This document shows positions 51,401 to 62,235 of a DNA stretch of 64,000 bases, one piece after another; within the stretch, counting starts at the first letter, position 1, and every line of letters begins with the position of its first letter. Below the pieces are notes generated by a model that was not told the DNA's origin, did not search any database, and saw only the letters and a list, made by a program, of their open reading frames with translations. Position numbers and translations under genes: made by a program. The stretch is from Ianthella basta. Its lineage: Eukaryota > Porifera > Demospongiae > Verongiida > Ianthellidae. The stretch covers positions 3,630,411 to 3,694,410 of the forward strand of contig OZ025875.1 in the NCBI GenBank assembly GCA_964019415.1. The letters run 5' to 3'.

Positions 51401-51742
51401 TGATTGTAGCTACACTCCAATGCTACCATTATACTGACTTACCTCATAGTACCATCTGGATAGCGGAAGAGAATGCGTAATGGCCAGCCAGTTTCTGTGA
51501 ACTTCAAAGTCAGTCGATTTGCTGCGAGCAAAGTGAGTGCGTATGCATGCACTCATCATAGAGTCATTCCGCCAACTATTCACACAGTCACAGTGACACG
51601 AAATCAACAGTGGTGACTTCTATTATCAGCATCTCCAACATAGCTGGTACTATCGGTGGAGTACTTACTAAGACGGCACAAGGAGAATCTTCAAGCACGT
51701 CGCAACCACGAACACTAGCAGGACTGACCACTCGGTGGCCAT
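45348..51742 (-). CDS. ALG8: Dolichyl-P-Glc alpha-1,3-glucosyltransferase ALG8
   Basis: ER membrane enzyme that transfers the second glucose from dolichyl-phosphate-glucose to the lipid-linked Glc1Man9GlcNAc2 precursor. Thirteen exons join in phase: 51742-51669, 51521-51443, 50714-50521, 49761-49661, 48945-48878, 48600-48483, 48247-48132, 47820-47700, 47511-47378, 46994-46855, 46607-46510, 46237-46165 and 45591-45348. They give 519 aa, against 526 in human as I recall it. Diagnostic sequence includes [36 protein letters not shown] (the lumenal loop with conserved acidic residues), [70 protein letters not shown] and the C-terminal [19 protein letters not shown]. The acceptor before 46607 is CAAAG rather than CAG. 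The protein is multi-spanning. Confidence 0.96.
45820..46065. mobile_element. Dispersed repeat, copy 3, internally duplicated
   Basis: Contains GGGGCAGGCCCAAGTGTCC and two copies of TATGTAGCTGGGACAGT, at 45918 and 45991, each followed by a GTCCTAATTAGA-like word. Located in the last ALG8 intron. Confidence 0.55.
46719..46848. repeat. CCCACC-rich repeat
   Basis: A 48-bp higher-order unit containing CCCACCCACTCCACCCCACC is repeated about twice, within a CCCCACC background, adjacent to the donor of the ALG8 exon ending at 46855. Confidence 0.85.
47551..47675. repeat. GT then CA microsatellites in ALG8 intron
   Basis: (GT)n at 47551-47588 and (CA)n at 47639-47675, arranged as inverted copies about 50 bp apart that could form a hairpin. 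Confidence 0.9.
48408..48472. repeat. (CA)n microsatellite in ALG8
   Basis: About 65 bp of CA, 10 bp from the donor at 48482; GT-rich on the gene's sense strand. Confidence 0.95.
48959..49072. repeat. (ACACC)n pentanucleotide repeat
   Basis: About 22 copies of ACACC with occasional ACTACACC variants, in the ALG8 intron just before the exon at 48945 in gene sense. Confidence 0.95.
50881..51205. repeat. 29-bp minisatellite in ALG8 intron 2
   Basis: About 11 copies of GGAAGTGGCTTACTGTATGC plus AGTGCTATA, with TGCATGC and TGTATGC variants and several units lacking CTATA. Confidence 0.92.
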
Positions 51743-52121
51743 TTTAGCGGCTAGCTAGGTACTTCCGGTTGCGCAATCTGATAACACCACACGTCTCATG
51801 CACGGTGTGGCCCGATTCTGATTGCTTAACTAGCTATGAGATCTTACATCTATGCTGGCGAGCCGCGGGTGGCCACTGTAATAAATTAAACCAGTGTATA
51901 TAGCTATACTATAGGCAAAGTCGACTGCTATTCATAGCTAACTAGCTACATAGCCACGCACCAAGAAGACAGGATAGCTACAAGGTAGGCTAACTAACTA
52001 CTGTACAAGTGACTGTAAAGTAAAGTTATGCTAAGTTTGACATGACATAAGGTGGCAAAAAGGATATGCATGTATCAAGAGTACTTCATTAGAAATTACC
52101 AAGTAAGTCAGAAAAATAAAC

Positions 52122-53492
52122 TTAATGATCAGAACTTGGGACATGTTTCAAAGTAGCGTGTCCATCAACTTTCACTCCAATCAATATATACTTGGTAGCT
52201 GAGCAAATTTCATGTTTGATAATATTTCCTCCAGGTGGATCCTGTGCTATTTCTGTAACATCCTTGTGCTTGGAAATAACAAATTTACTGGCAGCACCAC
52301 CAGATGATGCAGAAAGTGATTGCAGCGCTGACGGCTGTATAGGCAGGCCAACAGGACTGATAGGCAGGCCAACAGGATGTGGAAACAGATCGTTGTTCAC
52401 CACTCTAGGCTGAGCATGGGCAGTAAGGCCTGATGACAAATTTGATGGCGAGCCAAGTGAGAGAATACTTGTGCTAGTGAGGCCATTGGTTAGGTGTTTG
52501 CCAGGGGAGAAGGTAATAGCTTGCTCATCAGTTTCTGGAAAGTCACAGAATGAGAAGCTGAGAGAGTGCAGTTGGCTGCTTACAGTGATTGGCATCTCCA
52601 GATTGTCCACTGCCAGCAGCACCCCAACATGGGGATGCCATTCTCTGGGAACTTCAAGCGTGCACTGATGAAGCTTGAGAGGGTTGACCTGATACGAGTA
52701 CGCACCATCTTCGACTCCAATGCAAAATGCACCAGCTGTAAAGGGCAGCAGGGGGAAGGTGTTGGCACGAGCAAGATGCTGTGGCACATTAATCTTGGTA
52801 ATATCTGGCTCAATCCAAAGATTGAGTGCAGAGAACACCAAAGCCTCATCCTTCCACTTACTTACTCCAACGACAGAGACCAGCTCCTTGGCAGGGATCA
52901 AGCCATAGCGCACCATGCCCAAGACCTCCTTAATGTCATCGTCACTCAAGGAGGTCTTGCGAGCTTCAATCCACTGCTCAACAGCCTTGAAGATGGCAAT
53001 CTCCTCACATCCAAGTGCGTCTGATGCCAATACCTTGCGAAGCAATGGTAGAGACAAATCTTGCAACTCATTCTGCACAATTTGTTTCCCATGGTGCCGA
53101 AGGAAATAATGGCAAACTTCCTGCAACACAGGCATATTGAAGAAATCTGCAGCACTAAACAGTTCAAGCAAGGACTGGTAGCCTTGCTCTGGGGGAATCT
53201 CTACTCTCCCCATGTACACGATATCTACAATCATGCGTACGGCATCTGAAGAGAACTCCTCCAGCCTAACGACTCCCTTGCCGTTTTCCTCCCAGTTCTT
53301 GCGAGCCTCCCCGAAGAACATACGCATGAAGAAGTCCGATACGCTGGCAAGAACGGCCTTGTGTGCCCTTAGAGGGTTCTTCCCATCCGCACCGACCAGA
53401 GTGACGTCTGTCGTCTCCTCCAGCGTTAGGAGTTGCTCAAGGCTAGTGGGACGAGCAATTTCGCAGATACGTGGTCGTGGCCGTGTATCCAT
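52122..53492 (-). CDS. BTB-BACK domain protein, intronless
   Basis: Single ORF of 456 aa. The BTB/POZ domain spans about residues 25-130 (DVTLVGADG, then LRAHKAVLASVSDFFMRMFF, YMGRVEIPPEQ, LFSAADFFNMPVL). The BACK domain spans about 135-235 (FLRHHGKQIVQNELQDLSLP, LGCEEIAIFKAVEQWIEAR, VRYGLIPAKEL). BTB-BACK proteins often act as Cullin-3 substrate adaptors. No kelch repeats follow; instead about 200 residues have a possible beta-sandwich (GVLLAVDNLEMPITV) and a Ser/Leu/Pro-rich stretch. The tail ends KYILIGVKVDGHATLKHVP. Intronless structure among intron-rich neighbours suggests retroposition of an ancestor, which is inference. The start ATG is the first in the frame. Confidence 0.85.
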   Translation of the reverse strand: MDTRPRPRICEIARPTSLEQLLTLEETTDVTLVGADGKNPLRAHKAVLASVSDFFMRMFFGEARKNWEENGKGVVRLEEFSSDAVRMIVDIVYMGRVEIPPEQGYQSLLELFSAADFFNMPVLQEVCHYFLRHHGKQIVQNELQDLSLPLLRKVLASDALGCEEIAIFKAVEQWIEARKTSLSDDDIKEVLGMVRYGLIPAKELVSVVGVSKWKDEALVFSALNLWIEPDITKINVPQHLARANTFPLLPFTAGAFCIGVEDGAYSYQVNPLKLHQCTLEVPREWHPHVGVLLAVDNLEMPITVSSQLHSLSFSFCDFPETDEQAITFSPGKHLTNGLTSTSILSLGSPSNLSSGLTAHAQPRVVNNDLFPHPVGLPISPVGLPIQPSALQSLSASSGGAASKFVISKHKDVTEIAQDPPGGNIIKHEICSATKYILIGVKVDGHATLKHVPSSDH

Positions 53493-53526
53493 CTTTATGT
53501 GGGCGTGGCTCAGTCCAAAAATATGA

Positions 53527-53999
53527 ACAATTTATAATTTTAAGCAATAGTTACGAATGTTGCCTTTGGATGGGCTGGGAACCCATGCAGTTCAGTCACA
53601 CTGCAGGAAGTTTGCCTCCCTAATTATATACTCCTTGCAATTGGGGCACTTGAATCTATTATACATTAATGACAAACTTTTCTGGGTCAATTCTTGAGTG
53701 TAGCTAAGTGACTAAAATGCTTCAGGACCCCAAAATTTAAAAAAATCAGAGGTATATATGAGGATTGAGCTTGAGGTTACATCATCACCAAGGTCAAACT
53801 TAGCATCAGCATCACCAATCTGAGTGGCCCTATAACTGGAAGAATGTCCTATTATACATAACTGTGGTCCATGGCATAAGCAGCTACATGATCCTGAAGT
53901 ATATCTGCCAGTACTAGTGCTGTTAGGAAGCACTGGAAACTATTGTGTCATTGACATTGTGCATGTACATATATATATATATAGGCCTAGCTAGCTAGG
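53527..53999. other. Upstream flank of the BTB gene, no gene recognised
   Basis: AT-rich; (TA)n run at 53967-53984. Presumably contains the BTB gene promoter; no specific site identified. Confidence 0.4.
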
Positions 54000-54735
54000 T
54001 TCAAGACAATTGGACCTGTTTCAGTGAACTGGTGGTCCATCTACTTTCAGTCCAATCAGTATATGTGTCCTGTAGATTAGTGAATATCTTGACTATATAT
54101 CATTAATATTGGTCCTTCAATCCCCAGCTGCATATACATGCATGTTTATTCTGTGCTATTACCACAGTATCCTCATCTTTGAAATACTAAAATTGGTTGA
54201 TTTTCCCTCCCTTAATATCCCACCGTAGGGGAAAAGAGCTCAAGCTTTCAGGGGGTTATATCACCCAATGCATCCCAACTTGCACTGAAGGTGGCAGCAC
54301 AATGCATATGGGTGCATCCATCTGCAGTTTAAGCAAGGTTGGTGTGTTCATAAGACATGGGTTTGATGTAGATACGTATTCATCTGGGAAAAAGGCAATA
54401 ATAGTTTGCTCAATTGGTAATGAAAATACACTGAAAGAGAAGCTGCATGGGATCCCACATTTAAATAAATTGGCCAATTAATGCAACAAAATTCAATTGC
54501 ATGGGGTACTTTAAGCTTGGATATAATATATCTGGCTCAATCCAGGTATTGAGTGCATGCAGCAAGAAATTCGAATGTGCAAGCCTAGTCTTTCGTTTGC
54601 TTGGTCAAACATCAACCATAGTCCAAATCCCTGGCAGGGATCAAGCCATGAATGTTATAGCGTACCATGCATGCCAACATCTCTTTAATGTTGAATTTGA
54701 TAGATCTCAACTAGGAGCTAGTGTATATTATTATA
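54000..54735 (-). pseudogene. Decayed copy of the BTB-BACK gene
   Basis: Segments align in order with the gene at 52122-53000. GTCCATCTACTTTCAGTCCA at about 54032 matches GTCCATCAACTTTCACTCCA. Further matches are ATCTGGCTCAATCCAGGTAT at about 54530 and GGCAGGGATCAAGCCATGAA at about 54634. Blocks are separated by deletions and insertions (for example an insertion in the GATCAAGCCAT...AGCGTACCATGC block), and the frame is broken throughout. It covers the C-terminal half and part of BACK only. Confidence 0.8.
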
Positions 54736-54738
54736 GCC

Positions 54739-55086
54739 ACAGGGGTGTGGCCAGGAATTTTATAATGAGGTTTCCTGTTTATTAGGCCATATTATTATGT
54801 CTGCATATGACGTCATAGTGCATCATCAAAATGGCCACCGAGAGCAAAGTGCATGAAATTTTGGTCACTAGAATCATGGGAAAGGGATGAAAGAGGCAAA
54901 TGGATACTATATCTTATGCAGTGCAAAAGCAGCAGAAAAGGCCAATAGTAGCAATTAATGCTAACTCATTCTCAAGTGTGTTGCTATGAAGAATTTCTCT
55001 TTAATTTATACTGTGTCAATGTATAGCTAACTGCTTGAAAGGGGTTTCCTGAAACCCCTGGAAACCCACCTCACTACACCCCTGAG
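54739..55086. mobile_element. hAT-like non-autonomous element
   Basis: Left end CAGGGGTGTGGCCAGG and right end CACTACACCCCTG are inverted. Subterminal GAGGTTTCCTG and CACCTCACTAC also relate. The CAGGGGYGT termini are typical of hAT-derived elements in animals. A clear target-site duplication was not found. Confidence 0.5.
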
Positions 55087-55460
55087 CCAGAAACATTAAT
55101 GTGACTGCTCAACCATTCATTCTCAAATTACATTGTGTGTTAATATTCATTTCAATTTACAGCAAGCTGTTCTTCTATTGCATTGTTGTTGAAACAAACA
55201 AATTTAAATTGAGAATAAGGCAATATATGCGGCCATATACTCAACTTATCTAAATGTCTGCAGTACACTCTTAGCTAGTCTTGCATCATTTAACATCCTA
55301 CAGGAGAGAGAGAGTGGGGGGATGTGAGAAGGGAGGGGATCGAGGACAAACTGGGTATGTGTGCTATGATTGTATGTGTACATTCATCATCATTGTGACA
55401 ATCATGTCACATTATGCAGTCACACATTTGCATGGCATGCATGCATCTAAAAAGACTTAC

Positions 55461-55748
55461 CTCATTGCAGACGTTTTAAAACATCAGTTGCAAATTCCCT
55501 CATCTTCGTATAAGCTGTCTCTTCAGAAGCAACCTTGAATACTTTTAGAACCTGTTCAGCAGATGCATCCTCTTTGAGATGTGTCAAGAGTTTGTTGTTG
55601 CATTCCTCTTCATTTGTGCTAATGCTGATGGAATGCACTACTGTTTCTGGAATTAGGTTCATCACTCTCAGTGTTTTTACTAATGCCCTTGCATTCATTT
55701 CTTGAAGAAATCTCATTCTGTTCTTCTGAAGTACCTGCATGTGTGTGG
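55461..55748 (-). CDS. CARD-like exon A
   Basis: A 288-bp exon (acceptor CTTGTCTCAG, donor GAG|GTAAGT) encoding a six-helix-type death-fold sequence: NRMRFLQEMNARALVKTL, then LIPETVV, ECNNKLLTHLKEDASAEQV, LKVFKVASEETAYTKM. The spacing of Leu and the ECNNKLLTHL helix match caspase recruitment domains. The frame reaches TGA two nucleotides before the donor (stop 55464-55462), so this may be the terminal exon of a protein with a C-terminal CARD. It is paralogous to exon B at 57386. The parent gene was not identified. Confidence 0.65.
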
Positions 55749-55897
55749 CTGAGACAAGAGACGCATGTGCAGTAGTTAGCAGCCAGTCATGTTACAAACC
55801 ATGTGGGAATGTGCCCACACTCATACTTGCTGCTTTGTAACCAATATACCTATTAATCATTTATCATATTATAATAAACATAACGCACAATTGTTTG

Positions 55898-56440
55898 TTA
55901 CCTAATTACTCTTTCAGTTTTGGACGAATGATCACGAAACGTAGTAGGATTAGAAAGGGGTTTTTCAACCCTGTTGTGAAGCTGGTATTGGAGAACCAAC
56001 CCCTTTCTGATGCCTGAGCCAGCTGAGAAGCCGTCACTTCGTGGTAGGATTATGAAGAGGCGTAGCAAGAGTAAAATGGTCAAGCCGAAATTTGGTTTTA
56101 AGTCATTTCGCCTGAGTTCTTGCTTCTTTTATGGTTGGCACTAAATCTAAGAGATAGGGAAAAGATTGCGTTTCATTGTTTGGGAACTCCTCCTTCAATT
56201 TTCCACCAATCTTCACCAACGTGGAAGAATATATATATGACAATGATCCGGAGAGTGACATAAGTTGGTTAGCGCCTTCGCCACTGGACTCCTTTTGACA
56301 AAATGGATTAACACAAGAAAGTTCTGTTTGCACAGAGTTTTACAGAGTGAGTCTATGGAATGCTCCCAATTAAATCGACTATTTTCATCGGTTACATGCT
56401 CAAATTTCGTACAGTAGGCTGGTAACCCACCCAAAGTTCA
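55898..56440. other. No recognised gene; short minus-strand frames only
   Basis: Two or three frames of 60-76 codons are open on the minus strand but show no domain or compatible splice sites. One (about 56083-55898) starts with a Leu-rich hydrophobic stretch. Confidence 0.3.
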
Positions 56441-56498
56441 GGTATTCAGTTAGTGTCACTAATGTTAACAAGTACAATTTTAGTGAAGTAAGCAAGTA

Positions 56499-56614
56499 GT
56501 GCAAAAATTGCTAAGAATTGTATCTGCAAAATAATTTTGTACAGGTAAAAATGTATATACACAAAAATTGCTAAGAATTGTATCTGCAAAATAATTTTGT
56601 ACAGGCAAAAATGT
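56499..56614. repeat. Two-copy tandem repeat, about 62 bp unit
   Basis: CAAAAATTGCTAAGAATTGT followed by ATCTGCAAAATAATTTTGTA occurs at about 56501 and 56561, almost unchanged. Confidence 0.9.
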
Positions 56615-57385
56615 TCATACACTAAACACTCATACATACACTACATAGGCACAAAAAAGAACACAAATTAATGTATTTGCATGTACAGCTGAACAACACA
56701 CAAACTTACTTAACACACAGTTTGCAAGTTCTCATTGAAGTTGTCACAAACACACTTGCCAAATACTCACCCCTTGCACGCATGCACGCACACACACACA
56801 CACACATCTTTAATGTACATAATCTTTTCCAGACTGTGTGCTTGTCTGTTCAGGGTAGTAGAAGCACACATCTGATTGGCCAATGCAAGCATGTGACCAT
56901 GCTACATTGCCAACTGCTCCCTTGACCCCCTCGAGCAGCTCTGGCCATCCTCTGGAATTCAGCTACATAGCTGCCTTTCTAGGTCATACAACGGCAACTG
57001 CAGAAACCAGAGATTGGGCAGCCCTTACTGTCCTCTGGCATGTAGCCCGACAGTGCATGGTGTTCAACAGCAGCAGCTGCCTCAGACTTGGCCACTCTGG
57101 CCATGCACATGTGACTTGCAGCAAGCAGTCTCTGTGACACTCTTAGTTCTTCAGGTTGGGTCTCCCTGACTTCGTGCACTTGTGCATCAGTTTGCTGTTA
57201 TTCAATCGTGAGAGGCCCCTGTTCTGGTTGCCCGAATGCAGGTCTTTCTGCTTCGCTACATGGGTATTTTGGCTGTTGGTGTATGGGGCTGCTGAAGGCC
57301 CTCTCTCCACCGTGAAGCAAATTATTATTCATGTATTATTTAGACACACACCCTTACATGGCATGCATGCATTCAAAAGACTAAC

Positions 57386-57673
57386 CTTGCTGCAGATGCT
57401 GTAGAATGCCAGCTGCAAAGCTATTCATCCTTCCATACCCTTTGCACTCAAAGGCAACCCTGAATACACCCAGTATCTGTTCCTTAGATGCATCATCCAT
57501 GAGAAATGCCAGAAGTTCTGCGTTGCAGTCCTCTCTATTTGTGCTGGGGGTGATGACATGCACTAGACGTTCTGGAATCAGATCAATTGCTCCCAGTGAT
57601 CTTGATATTGCGGCAGCATTCATTTCTTGAAGAAATGTCATGCTCTTCTCCTTAAGTATCTGCCTATATGTGG
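57386..57673 (-). CDS. CARD-like exon B
   Basis: A 288-bp exon, the same length and phase as exon A (acceptor CTGTCTCAG, donor CAAG|GTTAGT). It encodes MTFLQEMNAAAISRSL, LIPERLVHVI, DCNAELLAFLMDDASKEQIL, GVFRVAFECKGYGRM. By eye about half of residues match exon A. Here the codon aligned to A's TGA is CAA, so this copy reads through to its donor. Introns on both sides also align over a few dozen bases (GGCATGCATGCATTCAAAAG downstream), showing segmental duplication. A 1-1 phase exon of this kind can be added without breaking frame. Confidence 0.65.
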
Positions 57674-57932
57674 CTGAGACAGGAAACGTATGTTATACAA
57701 CATAGTGCATGTTGCAATCTGTGCATGCAGTATATGCAGCAGTGGTACCAGGAACAAGACCACCAGTACAAGCTGATATTTACTATTAACGTGGCAGCAG
57801 CTTGTAGCAGAGGCTGCTCAGCCAGGCACTGGCCACAAAGTACAAGAATACCGTGAGTTCTGTGGTGGCAGTGGTGAAGATGCTGTGGCATACAACGTGG
57901 TGTACAGGCTTCTCCATTATCACATAGATCCT

Positions 57933-58091
57933 GTTGCTATGGTAACAGGCCTCTATTTTGATGTTCCTAAATCTCGTAGACTGGTTTTGATGCTCTGGAG
58001 ATGATGTCAGCAGGATCAATTTTTGACAGATGTCCAATGGGAAGAGTGTGTGGGACATTTATCAGAAAATAGATCCCATTGCCATGGTAAC
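57933..58091. repeat. Duplicated segment carrying two RFX X-box-like sites
   Basis: GTTGCTATGGTAAC (57933-57946) and ATTGCCATGGTAAC (58078-58091) match the X-box consensus and are 145 bp apart. Flanks AGATCC upstream and TAAATCTC downstream are also shared, so this is a tandem duplication. Confidence 0.5.
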
Positions 58092-58109
58092 GGGTGTCTA
58101 AATGATGAC

Positions 58110-58280
58110 TCTAAATCTCACAGAAGCATTCCAATTGCTTTGCACATGATTCTAAATCCCGCAGACATGTGTGGTGGGCAGAGTGTGCATGATTCTAAAT
58201 CCCATAGACGTACGTATGTGGCAGGCAGAGTGCACGTGATTCTAAATCCTGTAGACTTATGTTGCGGGCAAAGTGCACGT
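58110..58280. repeat. Tandem repeats, about 55-bp unit
   Basis: GATTCTAAATCCCGCAGAC, GATTCTAAATCCCATAGAC and GATTCTAAATCCTGTAGACT follow at roughly 55-60 bp spacing, each followed by GCAGAGTG or GCAAAGTGCACGTG. A weaker echo lies at about 58890. Confidence 0.7.
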
Positions 58281-58997
58281 GAAGTTCATATCATGTCATC
58301 ACATCCATTTTGCATCTACTGTAATATGCACTTGTTGCTGCAAATCATTCCTTCAGTTCTCATTGAATGGCCTCCCTATGAAGTAGGAGTAAGGGCATGC
58401 AGATGGAGGAGTGAAACAAAAAAGGTTTACGGGTGCCATAGAGTTCTTCAATTGGTCTCCTGTTGGTTGCCAATGACGTGGATGCCATTAAGAGGAGATG
58501 GTGGAGATAATTTTGATTGGATTAGTGAACAGTTTTGGATCAATATTACTTAAATGGCACCCAATCAGTGTCTGTGAAGATTTAGACCACTCAGCACTCG
58601 GGCACTTCACACCCTTGAGCTTTGTGCTCTACATCCCGCAGACACCTCTTGGGTGGCATTTAACTATTACATGTAATATGTAATAATTTGTACTATAATT
58701 ATGTATTGGCATACATGGACCAACTAGATGTTCGCAATGGTTTTTGATCGAACCAATTCTCTGCCAAGGATGTGGACGTTGCTAGGAAGAACAGCTGATT
58801 TGCTAGCCAATTAGTTGGGATCTACAGCACTTACATGCCAACCAATTGGTGCCTGTGGGATTTAGACTACTCAGCACTTGGGTGCTTCATGATCTAAATC
58901 CTGCAGACACCTCCAGCATTTAACTATTACACAGGCTACTCTTAATAGCAACACATAAGCTCTGGATGGAAATGGGAAATGAAAAGAACCAAAAGAA

Positions 58998-59059
58998 CAA
59001 GTATTTCAAGTTAAAAAACTCATGGGGCGCCTGGGTGCCCCTGAACTCAAATTACTTGC
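58998..59059. mobile_element. Short foldback element, copy C
   Basis: CAAGTATTTCAAGTTAAAAA...TTGAACTCAAATTACTTG-type arms with an inner TGGGGCGCC/GGTGCCCCTGA hairpin. Similar architecture to copy A (17911-17974). Confidence 0.65.
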
Positions 59060-59368
59060 TCGCCGCATCCCCATGCATGCTATGAATAGTCTGTAGTTCA
59101 ATTACTAGTTGGGGAAGCAGCATTGGTTAGGATGGAGAAGACAGTCTAAACCATAAACTGATGGATGGTTTGGGCAGTCCATAGGTTATGCAGGGCAGCT
59201 TCAGTGGCAGCAGCCCTTGCCAATTGTCTAACTGCTTTACTGACGGATCTACTGACATACATAGCATTCTGGATGGCAACTTGAATGTTACTGCTTGCCC
59301 AGATGAGGAATATGCAGGCTATAGGCTAGAGGATATTACCAAAAGGTTGTTTGACTTTCACTGTATTT

Positions 59369-59880
59369 GAAGCTGTATCTTACAGGAGAGGTCTTACATA
59401 GGCTTTTAACTATTATATTATTGCTTGAACATGTTCTATAAACCTTTCTCGTAATACACAAGCACAGCAAAGTATCAAGAAAGATGATTATTGGCCAAGC
59501 AAAACTGAAGAGCCTTGAGCGCCACCACTTTGCAGTGCCATTGTTCGACTTCTGTGATAATTGGAGCTGTATGTTGCAGGAAAGTCCTTTGATAGGCTTT
59601 TTAATGACATCACCTTATTAACACATTCTTCTGACCAAGTTTTGTTCAAATTAAAGACAGCAAAAGTGCACCAAGGAATTTAAAGTGTTGTGAAACAGTA
59701 GAGTAAGTGCAATACTATTACTTAAACATGTTCTAGAAAGAACTTGCGTTCTTTGGATACACAGCGAAACACAAAGAAAGATAATTTGAGGCTTGCAAAC
59801 TGGGAGTTTCGAGCGCAGCCATTTTACAATGTCCGTCCGTGATTGTGGAGCTGTATCTCGCTGAAGAGTCTTGCTAAAGG
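59369..59880. repeat. Degenerate tandem repeat of about 190-280 bp
   Basis: A conserved block resembling GAGCTGTATCTTGCAGGAGA plus GTCTT recurs at about 59369, 59565 and 59840. Between copies are shared words such as AACATGTTCTA and CAAGAAAGATGATT/CAAAGAAAGATAATT. Confidence 0.55.
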
Positions 59881-60527
59881 TGGGCAATATTGACTTTTTT
59901 CAATACCGAATAACTATTCCCACCAATACCTTGGTATTACTATAAACCAACTAAATAGGCTAATCAGCTTTCATTGACTGACTGCATCTGCATTTGAAAG
60001 TGTTTCAACTGTTCTCTTACAGAAAGCACAAATTTGCAAAACAGTATTGCTCAAATACTTGTGAAGTTAGGATACCTCCAGATATTGTATTGCATAATCC
60101 GTATATTGTGAATGAAAACATGGCCGATTACAAGCAATGCTCAGATTTGAAGCAGACTTCTTTACCGAACTGACGGATGCCAGTGGGTACTTGGGAACTG
60201 CCCCATCATGAAGATGTTTCATTCCAGAGGTGAAGGGTGGCATTTCAAGACAGAGAAGGAAAAGGTGCCAAAGCGCGACAAGAGAGGACACGTTCTACGT
60301 ATGTGAACGGTTGAAACCTCTTGCAGTAGACCTGATTCATGCCTGTCCTGCCTGCTGCTGTGGACTACCAATCCTAAGTATGAAAATATTAGTTACGAAT
60401 GTAGCTCATACCAAGTAATATCGAAAAGAATCAGTATCTCGGTATCCCTATTCAACGTACCAATTACAGTCGGTATCCAGTAAATACCAAAGTTAACTAA
60501 CTATTCCGAAATACCACCCATCCCTAA
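59873..60527. mobile_element. Non-autonomous DNA transposon with AGGGATGGG-type ends
   Basis: Left end TAAAGGTGGGCAATATTG...AATACCGAATAACTATT. Right end, reversed, TTAGGGATGGGTGGTATTTCGGAATAGTTA. The ends are imperfect inverted repeats about 655 bp apart. Inside, a plus-strand frame (60230-60418) has scattered Cys residues (RRKRCQ, TFYVCE, ACPACCCG) that vaguely recall a transposase C-terminal zinc motif. Confidence 0.5.
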
Positions 60528-61865
60528 TGAAAACCCTTCGTTAACACCAACCACAGCTACAGAAAACAGCAGGTGCTGAGGTCATTAATACTGGGGCACC
60601 TTCACGTCATCGAAACACTGTGGTTCACACTGTCGTCCTGTCTACTGACTTGTCTTGTCTAGATTGGCTTTTTCTGTGCTGTTGTTCCTGTAAGTTACAG
60701 TGCCATTTGGACTGCAGTGGGTGCACTTGGCAATGTAACCTACAGGAGAGTCTTAACAAACACAGATGAACCTATGGTGATCTATACTAGCACTTTGAAC
60801 GCATCTTGCAGGATCAGAACACTATTTGGTAATCCTTATGCACTAGTGATAACAACTAGCATGTTCACATACCTTGTAATGAACTTTTGGTATCCCCACC
60901 ACTTACAGAGGGTGGGTCAGAAATGGACTTGGGCTTGGAGGAGATAGCCTGTGGAGAGGAGAGAGATACTGACATGATTGTGGCTTCCACATACAAGGGA
61001 GGTACACTTTTTACAGTAGCAGAATCATGAACCTCAACACAAAGATACGGTCTGAAACCAGAGTTAGAGAGACGGATCATACACTCTTTCTTAATTCACA
61101 TCGGACACTATGTGACTGCTTTAGATGCTCCAGCAGGCATTCATAACAGAAACAAAATGAAACTTGCACAAAGAATGTAACTTGTGAAACCACATTGACA
61201 TTTTGTCATTTCATAGCAACCCACAGCCTATAGCAAGTGAACTAATATTATTAGACAAATTTAGCATAGCGTAATAATGGTATGATATCCCATGGTTACT
61301 GTACCGTTTCACGATGTCTTCATTATGAGTAATTTTTTGGTACAATGGTATATAGTAGTGATAAGATGGTGGCAACAGAATGCTAGAATTGACCAATTAC
61401 TTGCCAAAGCAGGAAGACGACAAACAGAAATAAGACAGCGTCCCTTCGCAGTTGAGCACAAGGTGCAGCAAGATTGGTAGTGACTTCCACTGAAGCAGGT
61501 GAAGCTATACAAGAAGGTCTACTTGTATCTGATGAACTGATAAAGCAGGAGGACGCCGTCTGCACTGCTGAAATGTCAGGTGAAGCTGTATGCATCCTTG
61601 TAAGAACACCTTCTGCATGCAGAAGCTAGAGGTACTTCCACAGAAGAAACAGGATGCACAGTGGGAGGCACAGTTGTGCTGACAAAGCTGGATACTTGCT
61701 CAGTCACTGGCTGAGTAGGAGGCAAAATGCTGGCAAAGACGTGCCTGGGAATGCTTCCAGATACGGAAAAGACGGTAAAGTTTATAAGCAACGATAAACT
61801 GTAGTCCTATCATACAATTAAAACAAGCTATTTACTGTATTTTATGATTGTGCAATAAGTATTAG

Positions 61866-61965
61866 CTATAACACCTCCTTGAGGGATGTTGCTGATTTAT
61901 AAGCACAAGGCCCGAGGGTGCAAAGCGTTTGAGGGGGGAGTGCTTATAAATAAGGGTCGAACAAA
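61866..61965. mobile_element. Foldback MITE, truncated copy
   Basis: TAACACCTCCTTGAGGGATG...GATTTATAAGCAC...GAGTGCTTATAAATAAG matches the full element at 62236-62348 but loses the right terminal repeat. Confidence 0.75.
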
Positions 61966-62235
61966 TACTCTATATTAAATTCGACTATTCGTTGCTTCCA
62001 ATAAACGAATATTTGAATATTTGTTGCCTTGAAAGTGATTACCAAATATGGCCGTCTTCTGTGGAGCGTACGGATGTTTCTGCCTACTGGTTCACTGCCT
62101 CTGCACTAGCTCACCTACATAAACAATAATAATGCTGCAATGGATCTGCCCGCATTTCCCTAGTGCTTTCCTTATTTGACAAGAAACCAATTAACATGTG
62201 CCCATGCTTCCCTTTGTTCAGCAAATAAATCACTT

